This document shows positions 17,059 through 26,030 of a DNA stretch of 26,353 bases, piece by piece. The first letter of the stretch is position 1. Every line of letters starts with the position of its first letter. The DNA is taken from NCBI GenBank assembly GCA_009746045.1, contig RPFO01002280.1, positions 1-26,353 of the forward strand, in the 5' to 3' direction. Both the position numbers and the translations under genes were made by a program. The stretch comes from Mesostigma viride (lineage: Eukaryota; Streptophyta; Mesostigmatophyceae; Mesostigmatales; Mesostigmataceae). The notes below the pieces were generated by a model. It saw only the letters and a list, made by a program, of their open reading frames with translations. It made no database searches and had not been told where the DNA came from.

Positions 17059-20000
17059 TCATGTTTCCATAGCCTCCGGGGCTCCATCGCTATCACTGTC
17101 CGGACACACTATGTAACGGTGTGCCCGGCGACGACGGGAATCAGACAACATATCTTCTTCAGCCGCGCCGGCTGCCGCGCGCGCAGGCGCAGGCGAGTCG
17201 GGAGGTGCAGCCGCGCAGGTGGCCGCGCGCGCAGGCGCAGGCGAGTTGGCAGGTGCTGCCGCGCGCGCAGGCGCAAGCAAGTTGGCAGGTGCAGCCGCGC
17301 CGGTGGCCGCAGGCGCGGGCGTAGGCGAGTTGGCAGGTGCAGCCACGCCGGTGGCCGCGCGCGCAGGCGCAGGCGAGTTGGCAGGTGCTGCCGCGCGCGC
17401 AGGCGCAAGCGAGTTGGCAGGTGCAGCCGCGCAGGTGGCCGCGCGCGCAGGCGCAGGCGAGTTGGCAGGTGCTGCCGCGCGCGCAGGCGCAAGCGAGTTG
17501 GCAGGTGCAGCCGCGCCGGTGGCCGCAGGCGCGGGCGTAGGCGAGTTGGCAGGTGCAGCCACGCCGGTGGCCGCGCGCGCAGGCGCAGGCGAGTTGGCAG
17601 GTGCTGCCGCGCGCGCAGGCGCAAGCAAGTTGGCAGGTGCAGCCGCGCCGGTGGCCGCAGGCGCGGGCGTAGGCGAGTTGGCAGGTGCAGCCACGCCGGT
17701 GGCCGCGCGCGCAGGCGCAGGCGAGTTGGCAGGTGCTGCCGCGCGCGCAGGCGCAAGCGAGTTGGCAGGTGCAGCCGCGCAGGTGGCCGCGCGCGCAGGC
17801 GCAGGCGAGTTGGCAGGTGCTGCCGCGCGCGCAGGCGCAAGCGAGTTGGCAGGTGCAGCCGCGCCGGTGGCCGCAGGCGCGGGCGTAGGCGAGTTGGCAG
17901 GTGCAGCCACGCCGGTGGCCGCGCGCGCAGGCGCAGGCGAGTTGGCAGGTGATGCCGCGCGCGCAGGCGCAAGCGAGTTGGCAGGTGCAGCCGCGCCGGT
18001 GGCCGCAGGCGCGGGCGTAGGCAAGTTGGCAGGTGCAGCCACGCCAGTGGCCGCGCGCGCAGGCGCAGGCGAGTTGGCAGGTGCTGCCGCGCGCGCAGGC
18101 GCAAGCGAGTTGGCAGGTGCAGCCGCGCCGGTGGCCACAGGCGCGGGCGTAGGCGAGTTGGCAGGTGCAGCCACGCCGGTGGCCGCAGGCGCGGGCGTAG
18201 GCGAGTTGGCAGGTGCAGCCACGCCGGTGGCCGCGCGCGCAGGCGCAGGCGAGTCGGCAGGTGCTGCCGCGCGCGCAGGCGCAAGCGAGTTGGCAGGTGC
18301 TGCCGCGCGCGCAGGCGCAGGCGAGTTGGCAGGTGCTGCCGCGCGCGCAGGCGCAAGCGAGTTGGCAGGTGCAGCCGCGCCGGTGGCCGCAGGCGCGGGC
18401 GTAGGCGAGTTGGCAGGTGCAGCCACGCCGGTGGCCGCGCGCGCAGGCGCAGGCGAGTTGGCAGGTGATGCCGCGCGCGCAGGCGCAAGCGAGTTGGCAG
18501 GTGCAGCCGCGCCGGTGGCCGCAGGCGCGGGCGTAGGCAAGTTGGCAGGTGCAGCCACGCCAGTGGCCGCGCGCGCAGGCGCAGGCGAGTTGGCAGGTGC
18601 TGCCGCGCGCGCAGGCGCAAGCGAGTTGGCAGGTGCAGCCGCGCCGGTGGCCACAGGCGCGGGCGTAGGCGAGTTGGCAGGTGCAGCCACGCCGGTGGCC
18701 GCAGGCGCGGGCGTAGGCGAGTTGGCAGGTGCAGCCACGCCGGTGGCCGCGCGCGCAGGCGCAGGCGAGTCGGCAGGTGCTGCCGCGCGCGCAGGCGCAA
18801 GCGAGTTGGCAGGTGCTGCCGCGCGCGCAGGCGCAGGCCAGTTGGCAGGTGCTGCCGCGCGCGCAGGCGCAAGCGAGTTGGCAGGTGCAGCCGCGCCGGT
18901 GGCCGCAGGCGCGGGCGTAGGCGAGTTGGCAGGTGCAGCCGCGCAGGTGGCCGCGCGCGCAGGCGCAGGCGAGTTGGCAGGTGCTGCCGCGCGCGCAGGC
19001 GCAAGCGAGTTGGCAGGTGCAGCCGCGCAGGTGGCCGCGCGCGCAGGCGCAGGCGAGTTGGCAGGTGCTGCCGCGCGCGCAGGCGCAAGCGAGTTGGCAG
19101 GTGCAGCCACACCGGTGGCCGCGCGCGCAGGCGCAGGCGAGTTGGCAGGTGCTGCCGCGCGCGCAGGCGCAGGCGAGTTGGCAGGTGCAGCCGCGCCGGT
19201 GGCCGCAGGCGCGGGCGTAGGCGAGTTGGCAGGTGCAGCCACGCCGGTGGCCGCAGGCGCGGGCGCAGGCGAGTTGGCAGGTGCAGCCGCGCCGGGGGCC
19301 GCAGGCGCGGGCGTAGGCGACTTGCTAGGTGCAGCCGCGCCGGTGGTCGTGAGTGCAGGCGCAGGCGAGTTGGCAGGTGCAGCCACGCCGGCTGCCGCGC
19401 GCGCGGGCGTAGGCGACTTGCTAGGTGCAGCCGCGCCGGTGGTCGTGAGTGCAGGCGCAGGCGAGTTGGCAGGTGCAGCCGCGCCGGTGGCCGCACGCGC
19501 GGGCGCACGCAAGTCACTTGCAGCCTTATCATTCAGGGCGCGCACTGCTGCGCGCAAGTTGGTCGCCACCGCACGTGGGTTGCGCGTGGCTGTGCTGGTT
19601 GCTGCAGGCGCAGGCGGCTTGCGCTTAGTTGTGTCGGCCGTGCCGCGCGCTGCCTCAGGCGAGCTGCGCGCAGTTGCGCTGGTCAGCGCAGCGTGCACCT
19701 CCGCACGTAAGCGGGACTCGGCAACGGCGATCTCAGACGCTTGCAGAGGAGGGACCGACACACCGGGGCATCCACAGATTTTCTTCCCCAATTCTGGGAG
19801 GTCCACACACGTCACCGCCAGCTCTTCCCATTGAGCACCCCAAAACATAGCCACCTTGCCATGTTCCGTGTCCACAGCTGCCACTTGACCATGGAATCTT
19901 CTAGGACGGTTCACTGTGCGGCCGCCGACGGACTCGTGCACAATCTCATAGCTGCACACAAGTTGTCCTACCAGGCAGAGCTTGCCACCCATCACCTGCT

Positions 20001-20580
20001 CCAAGATCGTTTGCCAGCAACGTTCAGCCATGTGCACCACACCCTTGGGAGTTGAAGCTAGTTGCCAGTCAACCGTCGGGTGACCTGCGTCCCTTGGCAC
20101 CTGCTTGAGCGCGGTCAGGCACGCAGCAGACAGCTTTTTCTTGGCATCCAAAGACACCAAGTGGCGCGAGGTGGGCTTCTTCGCCGGGATCCAATAGGTG
20201 AGGATGACCTCGGATGCTGCGATGGTGACTGTGTGGGAGTTTGCGGACGACTTGCTCGGCAGAGGCCATGTGGCGCTGTTCGGGTCCCACTGATGCCAAG
20301 CATCGGTCATGCTCCTGGCACGGTATACAGAGAGGACCAGGTGAGGCTCGCTGCCCCCCTCATCGGCAGGCTGCTCTACCTTCTTCACCACCCCCACCAA
20401 CATGGGGGGCCAGGGGACGTCGGTGTTGCAGAGCATTTGGCACGTGGGATGCCAGTATAGCACGACCGAGCCCTCCGTCATGGTACGCAAAATCGTCATC
20501 GTCGTCCGAGTCGGAGACAATACCTCCGTCCCACTCGACATGTTCGGCCATTTTGCTATCCTAGCCTTTATCTCTAACAT
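17059..20580 (-). CDS. Element C minus-strand gene: 1173-aa protein with giant Ala/Pro repeat tail
   Basis: ATG to stop with no interruption. Residues 1-320 are unique. EGSVVLYWHPTCQML (36-50), PWPPMLVGVVKKVEQP, HLVLSVYRARSMTDAWHQWDP and VILTYWIPAKK have the look of a small beta-barrel reader module (BAH/Tudor-like), an inference from hydrophobic pattern only. Residues about 330-1140 are tandem units of 12 and 16 residues built from APANS, APARAA and PAPAATG. The C-terminus is basic then acidic (DSRRRRAHRY, PDSDSDGAPEAMET). The repeat has no stop in several other frames, including an 871-codon frame on the plus strand, but only this frame has a unique N-terminal domain. Function unknown; possibly a nuclear scaffold or DNA-binding partner of the element. 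Confidence 0.65.
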   Translation of the reverse strand: MLEIKARIAKWPNMSSGTEVLSPTRTTMTILRTMTEGSVVLYWHPTCQMLCNTDVPWPPMLVGVVKKVEQPADEGGSEPHLVLSVYRARSMTDAWHQWDPNSATWPLPSKSSANSHTVTIAASEVILTYWIPAKKPTSRHLVSLDAKKKLSAACLTALKQVPRDAGHPTVDWQLASTPKGVVHMAERCWQTILEQVMGGKLCLVGQLVCSYEIVHESVGGRTVNRPRRFHGQVAAVDTEHGKVAMFWGAQWEELAVTCVDLPELGKKICGCPGVSVPPLQASEIAVAESRLRAEVHAALTSATARSSPEAARGTADTTKRKPPAPAATSTATRNPRAVATNLRAAVRALNDKAASDLRAPARAATGAAAPANSPAPALTTTGAAAPSKSPTPARAAAGVAAPANSPAPALTTTGAAAPSKSPTPAPAAPGAAAPANSPAPAPAATGVAAPANSPTPAPAATGAAAPANSPAPARAAAPANSPAPARAATGVAAPANSLAPARAAAPANSPAPARAATCAAAPANSLAPARAAAPANSPAPARAATCAAAPANSPTPAPAATGAAAPANSLAPARAAAPANWPAPARAAAPANSLAPARAAAPADSPAPARAATGVAAPANSPTPAPAATGVAAPANSPTPAPVATGAAAPANSLAPARAAAPANSPAPARAATGVAAPANLPTPAPAATGAAAPANSLAPARAASPANSPAPARAATGVAAPANSPTPAPAATGAAAPANSLAPARAAAPANSPAPARAAAPANSLAPARAAAPADSPAPARAATGVAAPANSPTPAPAATGVAAPANSPTPAPVATGAAAPANSLAPARAAAPANSPAPARAATGVAAPANLPTPAPAATGAAAPANSLAPARAASPANSPAPARAATGVAAPANSPTPAPAATGAAAPANSLAPARAAAPANSPAPARAATCAAAPANSLAPARAAAPANSPAPARAATGVAAPANSPTPAPAATGAAAPANLLAPARAAAPANSPAPARAATGVAAPANSPTPAPAATGAAAPANSLAPARAAAPANSPAPARAATCAAAPANSLAPARAAAPANSPAPARAATGVAAPANSPTPAPAATGAAAPANLLAPARAAAPANSPAPARAATCAAAPPDSPAPARAAAGAAEEDMLSDSRRRRAHRYIVCPDSDSDGAPEAMET
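17155..19510. repeat. 36/48-bp tandem repeat array inside the minus-strand gene
   Basis: G/C-rich units of 36 bp (GCAGGCGCAGGCGAGTTGGC core) and 48 bp (with GCGGGCGTAGGCGAGTTGGC) alternate for about 2.35 kb. All lengths are multiples of three. There is higher-order structure: a 516-bp block near 17881-18396 is repeated near 18397-18912 with the same private variants, and a 348-bp period is seen around 17337-17888. Confidence 0.92.
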
Positions 20581-21024
20581 TTATAAAAGTTTCAACCTAA
20601 ACCAAAAGCAGGACTCCCCCGGCGCTGAATGGATGCCGGACCTCATAAGAGTAAGCAGCTCAGCGCCTATTACTGTCCTGTGTAAACCTAATCCCATTTT
20701 TGTCATCAATGCTAACAACTCGTCTCCAAATCAACTACGTCGGCTATTTTTCGGCTCCGTGCCTATTCATTTCGGCGTCACTTGTTAAACCACAAAATAA
20801 TATCCTGCAGTCAGCCTTGTCTGCCATAAATCCAACTATAAACTGCTAAGGTACCGAAAGCTTCACGGCTATTTACGTAATAATGATGTGCCGCCAGGGC
20901 ACGCACTGAAGACTTGAACGCAGGCGCCCCTGTTGGCAGTCACGTGGCGAAGTCGTTGCAACAACTTGCCTAAGCAGCGAACAGCTGGGGAACTTGCCGC
21001 CAAAATGTACGCAGCCTGCCTCGG
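20581..21024. other. Intergenic region upstream of the minus-strand gene
   Basis: About 440 bp separate the ATG of the minus-strand gene from the palindrome array. No coding frame is supported. It presumably holds the promoter of the minus-strand gene. A partial unit of the palindrome family (CAGCTGGGGAACTTGCCGCC) starts near 20980. Confidence 0.5.
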
Positions 21025-21697
21025 CAGCTGGGGAAGTAATTACTTGCGTCTTGCGGCCAAGATACGCAGCCTGCCTCGAGAGGGCTGCGTATCTTTGCCG
21101 CAGCCTGCCTCACCAGCTAAAAACCTTGCGGCCAAGATACGCAGCCTGCCTCCTCGAGGATATCCTCGAGGAGGCAGGCTGCGTATCTTGGCCGCAAGGT
21201 TTTTAGCTGGTGAGGCAGGCTGCGGCAAAGATACGCAGCCTGCCTCGGCAGCTGGGGAAGTAACTACTTGCGTCTTGCGGCCAAGATACGCAGCCTGCCT
21301 CCTCGAGGATATCCTCGAGGAGGCAGGCTGCGTATCTTGGCCGCAAGGTTTTTAGCTGGTGAGGCAGGCTGCGGCAAAGATACGCAGCCTGCCTCGGCAG
21401 CTGGGGAAGTAACTACTTGCGTCTTGCGGCCAAGATACGCAGCCTGCCTCGACTCTCGAGGCAGGCTGCGTATCTTGGCCGCAAGACGCAAGTAGTTACC
21501 CTGGCAGCCAAATGACCAGCTAAAAACCTTGCGGCCAAGATACGCAGCCTGCCTCCTCGAGGATATCCTCGAGGAGGCAGGCTGCGTATCTTGGCCGCAA
21601 GGTTTTTAGCTGGTGAGGCAGGCTGCGGCAAAGATACGCAGCCCTCTCGAGGCAGGCTGCGTATCTTGGCCGCAAGACGCAAGTAGTTACCCAGCTG
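21025..21697. repeat. Nested palindrome array between divergent genes of element C
   Basis: Several perfect inverted repeats share a GCGGCCAAGATACGCAGCCT unit. Palindromes seen: 21083-21240 (158 bp, centred on GATATC), 21274-21347 (74 bp), 21409-21499 (3-base centre) and 21515-21614 (100 bp, again GATATC). Three of the centres are the same CCTCGAGGATATCCTCGAGG. The whole array is itself an imperfect inverted repeat, both outer ends reading CAGCTGGG inward. It could extrude cruciforms or give RNA hairpins. Confidence 0.93.
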
Positions 21698-21888
21698 CAG
21701 CCAAATGACGCCGCAGCCTCTTGCCTAAACATATACCTATTCAAAGTTCCAGATCCCGCGCAAATTGACTCGATACATTGCAGCGTGCAGCGCCCAGCAA
21801 ACGAAGGTTAAATCGCAGCCGGCATTATTGGAAGGTTGCGTGCAATCTTTGTCTATTTTCCGGTGGTTAAATCTGTAGCAAGCGAAGA
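21698..21888. other. Short upstream region of the plus-strand locus
   Basis: About 190 bp lie between the palindrome array and the first ATG of the zinc-finger ORF. No clear TATA box or other element was identified. Confidence 0.4.
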
Positions 21889-22335
21889 ATGCAGGGGTCA
21901 AGCGGCCCCTGCTACGCAGGCGATAGATGCAAGAAATTGCCCGGCGCTGATCATGCAACCGGATTTGATAGTGTCGACAAAAATGAGCTGCTGGGCGGAG
22001 CCAACCATCCATGCTCAGGCCAGTGTGGCAAGCACTTGCATGGGCTGTGCACCGGGATGTTTAGGGATGCATCGGCGGGTGAGGATGGCACAGAGTGGAC
22101 CTGCCAGGAGTGTGGCGGCCCTTGGCCGCCTACCGCCATCAGTAAGGAGGCCTCGCCTGTCGATTTTAAGGAAAAGGTGGTCGACGCCCAACTGGCCGGC
22201 CTTGGTGCTCTTTATTCGCTGGGCGGCAAGGGCAAGGTCGTTAAGGTTCCATCACGGAAACTCGTTAAGCTAGCCAGAGTCGTGGATGGAAGGGTCGACG
22301 ATGGTGAGCTGGGTTCTGGTGATAATATTGCATGA
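21889..22335 (+). CDS. Element C PHD-like zinc-finger ORF (148 aa)
   Basis: From the first ATG, Cys42-x3-Cys46-x4-His51-x2-Cys54-x17-Cys72-x2-Cys75 matches the last six ligands of a C4HC3 PHD finger, with the hallmark Trp two residues before the seventh ligand (Trp70). Two earlier cysteines (Cys8, Cys14) could be the first pair but are spaced by five residues, not two. PHD fingers generally read histone H3 tails in the nucleus. After the finger come about 70 residues (VDFKEKVVDAQLAGLGALY...), then a stop at 22335 just where the next long frame begins. A frameshift or short intron joining the two is likely. The ATG is the first in frame, but the real protein may start upstream. Confidence 0.6.
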   Translation: MQGSSGPCYAGDRCKKLPGADHATGFDSVDKNELLGGANHPCSGQCGKHLHGLCTGMFRDASAGEDGTEWTCQECGGPWPPTAISKEASPVDFKEKVVDAQLAGLGALYSLGGKGKVVKVPSRKLVKLARVVDGRVDDGELGSGDNIA

Positions 22336-23680
22336 CGAGGGTCATGTCGATGATGATGCAACGGGTGGTGGCGTCGAGGAGAAGAACGGCCCAGGCGGTG
22401 TTGCGCTTGGTGGTGGCGTCGAGGAGGAGAGCGGCGCAGGCGGCAATGGTGCGATGGGTGATGGCGAGGAGGAAAAGAACGGCGCAGGCGGCAATGGTGC
22501 GATGGGTGATGGCGAGGAGGAAAAGAACGGCGCAGGCGGCAATGGTGCGATGGGTGATGGCGAGGAGGAAAAGAACGGCGCTGGCTATGGTGCGATGGGT
22601 GATGGCGAGGAGGAAAAGAACGGCGCAGGCAAGGGTGCGATGGGTGATGGCAATCAGGACAAGAGCGGCCAAGGTGATGCAGCTTTGCGTGCTGCGATGG
22701 GCCCCACGGTTGGCAAGCATGCTGTTGGCGGCGCGCACATTCCCGTGGTTGAGCGCGACGCCTCCAAGAAGGAGAACACCCCGGGCCCTGCAGCTGGTAC
22801 CTTTCGGGCTTCGGCGTCGCGTCATTTCGATGTCGGCGACACAAGAAAAGAACTAGCTTTTTCTCCTCCACCGGCAGGGCCGGGGATGCACAAAACACCA
22901 GGCGGTGCTTCCACCAGCGACAGCGAGGATGATATCGTGGCCCTTGCAATCCCCGAATGGCCTCATGTGGGGGTGGTAGTGGGGGCAATCGCGAGCTCGT
23001 CAATCTGCGCGCATTTTGTGAGGCAGAGCCGCTACAAGAAATTTAAAAACTTGCTCGACCGACTCAAAGGCAGCCCAACCAGGCGACCGTCCGCGATCGG
23101 ATTTTTCGACGCAGTGGTCATCGTTGTCAACGACAAGAATGCCACCACGTTTCCCACTACCCTGGGGTTGGAGCACAAGGGCGTTCTCCCATCATCCGCT
23201 TGGAATGAGGACATGCAGGCGGTGATGAGTTGGGCCATCAAGAACAAGGCGGACCTGCTGCCCCAGATATTGAGTGCTGGCCCACCGCCATTCATCTTGT
23301 CCGCTGAGCAGTTTCCAGGATCGGCCCTCTTGGCGAAATACCCGGCTACGCTGCCACGTCTGCCAGCTTGCATAACACAAGACTCTGACATGCCCGACCC
23401 ACAAATTGCAGGGCTGCCCGCGTTGCAGGAGGTCACCAACGTGCATGGGCGCGGCAAGCGCATCGTGAGCAAGCAGCCTGCCAAAGAAGCTGCGGCGACG
23501 AAACCAGTCAAGCGCCAGCGCCGCTCAGAAAACGGCTCAGCGCCTGCCAAGCAGCCTGACGCCCCGGCTGAAAATTCGAAGGGGATGGCAGCGCTGCTGC
23601 AGCAATTCGACAGCATGATGAAGCAGCAACAGCAACAGCAACAGCAGCAATTTAATGCCATGATGACAAAGCTGCAGCAG

Positions 23681-23711
<31 letters not shown>

Positions 23712-25045
23712 GACTGCTGCAGAAGCATAAAGAGGCGGCGGCGGCAGTGGCAGCGGGGGCGGCAGCCGCCGCACCCACCAAAGCAGCGGTGGCGGCAGCC
23801 GGTGTGCCCACCACGGCAGCGGCGGCAGCGGTGCCGGCAGCCAGTGCGCCCCCTGCGGCAACAGCGGCAGCGGTGCCGGCACCAGACTATGCGCCACGCG
23901 AGGCGCCGCGCATGTATGTGCCATACGAATCTGCGCCACGCGAGGCGCCGCGCATGTATGTGCCATGTGAATCTGCGCCACGCGAGGCGCCGCGCATGTA
24001 TGTGCCATGCGAATCTGCGCCGCGCATGTATGTGCCATGCGAATCTGCGCCACGCGAGGCGCCGCGCATGTATGTGCCATGCGAATCTGCGCCACGCGAG
24101 GCACCGCGCATGTATGTGCCATGCGAATCTGCGCCACGCGAGGCGCCGCGCATGTATGTGCCATGCGAATCTGCGCCGCGCATGTATGTGCCATGCGAAT
24201 CTGCGCCACGCGAGGCGCTGCGCATGTATGTGCCATGCGAATCTGCGCCACGCGAGGCACCGCGCATGTATGTGCCATGCGAATCTGCGCCACGCGAGGC
24301 GCCGCGCATGTATGTGCCATGTGAATCTGCGCCACGCGAGGCGCCGCACATGTATGTGCCATGCGAATCTGCGCCACGCGAGGCGCCGCGCATGTATGTG
24401 CCATACGAATCTGCGCCACGCGAGGCGCCGCGCATGTATGTGCCACGCGAATCTGCGCCACGCGAGGCGCCGCGCATGTATGTGCCATGTGAATCTGCGC
24501 CACGCGAGGCGCCGCGCATGTATGTGCCATGCGAATCTGCGCCGCGCATGTATGTGCCATGCGAATCTGCGCCACGCGAGGCGCCGCGCATGTATGTGCC
24601 ATGCGAATCTGCGCCACGCGAGGCACCGCGCATGTATGTGCCATGCGAATCTGCGCCACGCGAGGCGCCGCGCATGTATGTGCCATGTGAATCTGCGCCA
24701 CGCGAGGCGCCGCGCATGTATGTGCCATGCGAATCTGCGCCACGCGAGGCACCGCGCATGTATGTGCCGTACGAATCTGCGCCACGCGAGGCGCCGCGCA
24801 TGTATGTGCCATGCGAATCTGCGCCACGCGAGGCGCCGCGCATGTATGTGCCATGCGAATCTGCGCCACGCGAGGCGCCGCGCATGTATGTGCCATGTGA
24901 ATCTGCGCCACGCGAGGCGCCGCGCATGTATGTGCCATGTGAATCTGCGCCACGCGAGGCGCCGCGCATGTATGTGCCATGTGAATCTGCGCCACGCGAG
25001 GCGCCACGCATGTATGTGCCATACGAATTTGCGCCACCGCGTTAG
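22286..25045 (+). CDS. Element C plus-strand repeat protein (919 aa frame)
   Basis: This long frame overlaps the end of the zinc-finger ORF in another register and probably encodes the rest of the same protein. Its first ATG is not necessarily used. Order: an acidic Gly-rich repeat (GNGAMGDGEEEKNGAG type, about 48 bp per unit, 22370-22670); a unique segment (about 22920-23420; IPEWPHVGVVVGAIASS, FFDAVVIVVNDKN, AVMSWAIKNKADLLPQIL) that I do not recognise; a basic stretch KPVKRQRRS that could be a nuclear signal; poly-Gln (23616-23710); Ala/Val-rich linker; and 28 tandem units APREAPRMYVPCES up to the stop. No transposase motif seen. With the zinc finger it may be a chromatin-associated protein of the element. 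Confidence 0.6.
23890..25030. repeat. 42-bp coding minisatellite, 28 units
   Basis: Twenty-five 42-bp units (APREAPRMYVPCES) and three 30-bp units lacking REAP (APRMYVPCES). Most carry one Cys; variants replace it with Tyr (YES/YEF) or Arg (RES). Unit lengths keep the frame. Frames on the opposite strand are also open through the array because of its composition. Confidence 0.95.
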
Positions 25046-25136
25046 CGTCCCAACAGGACCTTGTGACTAATTATTACTAGAGTAACCCGCTGGCTCCGCC
25101 CAGCCCAAAGCAGGGTCCCTTTTTTTGGCAGTACTT
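25046..25136. other. Immediate 3' flank of the plus-strand gene
   Basis: Short spacer with a run of T at about 25119-25125 before the satellite. No polyadenylation signal here; the first AATAAA on this strand is at 25825-25830. Confidence 0.4.
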
Positions 25137-25571
25137 TGCCCCGCTGCCCGCTGCCCGCTGCCCGCTGCCCGCTGCCCGCTGCCCGCAGCCCGCTGCCCGC
25201 TGCCCGCTGCCCGCTGCCCGCTGCCCGCTGCCCGCTGCCCGCTGCCCGCTGCCCGCTGCCCGCTGCGCGCAGCCCGCTGCCCGCTGCCCGCTGCCCGCAG
25301 CCCGCTGCCCGCTGCCCGCTGCCCGCTGCCCGCTGCCCGCTGCCCGCTGCCCGCAGCCCGCTGCCCGCTGCCCGCTGCCCGCTGCCCGCTGCCCGCTGCC
25401 CGCTGCCCGCTGCCCGCTGCCCGCTGCCCGCTGCCCGCTGCGCGCTGCCCGCTGCGCGCTGCCCGCTGCCCGCTGCCCGCTGCCCGCTGCCCGCTGCCCG
25501 CTGCCGCTGCCCGCTGCGCGCTGCCCGCTGCCCGCTGCCCGCTGCGCGCTGCCCGCTGCCCGCTGCTCGCT
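25137..25571. repeat. 7-bp satellite (CCCGCTG)n
   Basis: About 62 units of a heptamer, with CCCGCAG and GCGCTG variants and one unit shortened by a base near 25501. Because seven is not a multiple of three it reads in all frames as Pro/Ala/Arg/Cys mixtures, so the open frames across it are artefacts. Confidence 0.95.
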
Positions 25572-26030
25572 GGAATAGGATGTTTTATGACATGCTTAGA
25601 TCACCGCCCATTCATGCATTATAGGACATGGCATTATTATTAAGAGCAACATCATGGGTATTGTGGTAGTGCAACATCTTGGCTAATCAGGACAACGATT
25701 TATTTCTCATACAACTAGTAACGGCTTGTACTTACACGACGTTGGACCGCCTTGCGTCAAGGAATAGTTGTCTCACTTAATCTATGCTCACGTGACGCAG
25801 TCTACATGATTACTAATTACTTTTAATAAATTAATTGATGTGCATTGTGCATAACTCAATGCTGAGAACATTTGTGTATTCACATACATACACGTGAAAC
25901 AAGACGGCAGTTATATACACATAAAAACAGTTGAATCCCATTCAAAAAATTATCATGCAGAAGCAAGCATGCGTAAGGCACCAATAAGCTAATGTTTTCA
26001 CGCTTTGGCTGCAGGACTGTCCTAAATGGA
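25572..26030. other. Right subterminal region of element C, no gene recognised
   Basis: About 460 bp of A/T-rich sequence without a supported gene. AATAAA at 25825-25830 could end transcripts of the plus-strand gene. Near 26009-26026 GCTGCAGGACTGTCCTAA repeats, in the same orientation, the subterminal motif of the left end (about 16309-16326). Confidence 0.5.

Noticed and set aside
17109-19532. 807-codon minus-strand frame rich in Arg/Leu/Pro
   Set aside because: Shadow of the same repeat in another frame, with no unique domain and no link to the gene's start.
17219-19834. 871-codon open frame on the plus strand (AGAGELAGAA-type repeat)
   Set aside because: It lies antisense to the minus-strand gene and consists almost wholly of the repeat, whose composition lacks stops in several frames. 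Only the minus-strand frame has a long unique N-terminal domain starting at an ATG.
20934-21355. 140-codon plus-strand frame and similar frames over the palindromes
   Set aside because: They repeat the same LAAKIRSLP translation on both strands of a palindrome array, so they are not evidence of coding.
21025-21697. CRISPR array
   Set aside because: Units are palindromic and inverted, with no regular unique spacers, in a eukaryotic transposon context.
23652-25037. Long minus-strand frames antisense to the 42-bp repeat (461 and 374 codons)
   Set aside because: Produced by the repeat composition; the plus-strand frame continues from unique coding sequence.
25125-25643. Plus-strand frames of 162-172 codons over the heptamer satellite
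   Set aside because: Pure 7-bp repeat translation; open in several frames and without flanking coding sequence.
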